Assembly (NCBI RefSeq): GCF_001854885.1
Contig: NZ_MDDV01000035.1
Location: forward strand, 48,939-112,938
Length of the DNA: 64,000 bases
From: Ensifer sp. LCM 4579
GTDB taxonomy: Bacteria; Pseudomonadota; Alphaproteobacteria; Rhizobiales; Rhizobiaceae
Direction: 5' to 3'
Part shown: one piece after another, positions 63,556 to 64,000 of the stretch
Layout of the letters: every line of letters starts with the position of its first letter
Numbering within the stretch: the stretch's first letter is position 1
Notes under the pieces: model-generated
The model's input: only the letters and a program-made list of their open reading frames with translations
What the model was told of the DNA's origin: nothing
Database searches by the model: none
Program-made: the position numbers and the translations under genes

Positions 63556-64000
63556 TCAGCCTGCGAGCGCGTTGATCTTGTCCAGCATGCCGGCGGGCCA
63601 TGCGGCGGCGAATTCGCTCTCCAGGAACATCTTCTGCACGTGGTCCCGGAAGGCCGCGATATCCGGCTCGTAAATCTCGAGCCCCTTCTCCTTCAGGAAG
63701 GCAACAAGTTCGTCTTCCTTCTTGAGTTGGTTCTGGCGGCCGAATTCCGCAGCGTCGTCGGCAGCCTTTTGCAGCGCCGCTTGCTGCTCCTCGGAGAAGC
63801 CCTCGAACGTTTTCTTGGAGATCGCCAGGTAGTTGAGGTCGACCAGATGCGAGGTCATGCAGATCTGCTTGGTGACTTCGTAGAACTTCGCGTCCACCAC
63901 CGTCGGCAGCGGATTGTCCTGCCCGTCGATCGCGCCCGTCTGGAGGCCTGTATAGATTTCGGTGAAGGCCATCGGCACCGGATTGGCGCCGAGCGCCTTG
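63556..64000 (-). CDS. dctP: TRAP transporter solute-binding protein DctP, C-terminal part
   Basis: The last 147 codons of a periplasmic solute-binding protein; the N-terminus lies beyond the right window edge. The sequence includes PMAFTEIYTGLQTGAIDGQDNP (split here as FTEIYTGLQTG and AIDGQDNPLP), which is the family signature, followed by TSHLVDLNYLAISKKTFEGF. The ligand-binding Arg is in the missing part. It is first of the dctPQM set and captures the acid ligand for import; the adjoining aldolase suggests a sugar-acid-like ligand. Confidence 0.92.
   Translation of the reverse strand, partial: KALGANPVPMAFTEIYTGLQTGAIDGQDNPLPTVVDAKFYEVTKQICMTSHLVDLNYLAISKKTFEGFSEEQQAALQKAADDAAEFGRQNQLKKEDELVAFLKEKGLEIYEPDIAAFRDHVQKMFLESEFAAAWPAGMLDKINALAG

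Overview
The window is about 62% GC and reads as part of an alphaproteobacterial, Rhizobiales-type chromosome, most likely Sinorhizobium (Ensifer) or a close relative. The evidence is the CtrA/SciP/ChpT cell-cycle genes, an RpoH-type sigma factor beside purA, serA-serC with a serC-motif leader, an sqdBDC sulfolipid operon, an EipA (DUF1134) protein, and palindromic intergenic repeats typical of this group. Species cannot be settled from the sequence alone.

Layout. 0-3 kb: small hypothetical genes. 2.8-7 kb: a PAP2 phosphatase and an ArnT-like lipid glycosyltransferase, tRNA-Met(CAT) and mnmA. 7.1-12.8 kb: a regulatory block with a LuxR-type regulator (probably nesR), sciP, a fliJ-like gene, ctrA with a long GANTC-rich upstream region, a lone receiver protein, chpT and eipA. 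13-17.6 kb: a coiled-coil membrane protein, a SpoU-type rRNA methyltransferase, a small membrane protein, an RluA/RluD pseudouridine synthase and rpoH. 17.7-25.5 kb: a large acidic one-pass membrane protein, purA, an EamA exporter, and serA/serC behind a three-stem leader RNA. 25.6-27.4 kb: two beta-barrel outer-membrane proteins, each with an exact TTAA-N7-TTAA CtrA box upstream. 27.8-40.6 kb, nearly all on the minus strand: ybgC, tolQRAB, pal, cpoB, tilS, ftsH, glmM. This envelope block is interrupted by a plus-strand LigD-type polymerase gene. 40.8-43.8 kb: sqdB-sqdD-sqdC, translationally coupled.

43.9-54.2 kb is the accessory part. It holds an efflux operon (two membrane-fusion lipoproteins, one RND pump and an alpha/beta hydrolase) with a divergent TetR and a perfect 18-bp operator. 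Next come a three-helix membrane protein, the deletion scar of a second RND operon, two convergent paralogous TetR genes with their own operators, and a fragment of a glutathione S-transferase.

54.2-64 kb: a coiled-coil protein, an AI-2E-family permease, ruvC-ruvA-ruvB with a Tat-exported metallophosphoesterase, a luciferase-like monooxygenase, a DapA-family aldolase and a TRAP transporter (dctM, dctQ, and dctP cut by the window edge).

How the genes connect: ctrA, sciP and chpT are core parts of one cell-cycle circuit, and CtrA-type boxes occur at sciP, ctrA, chpT and both outer-membrane protein genes. The tol-pal block, eipA, ftsH and glmM are envelope functions. The region between the sulfolipid and ruv operons shows gain and loss of TetR-controlled efflux modules. 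No CRISPR array, complete insertion sequence, integrase or phage gene was seen.
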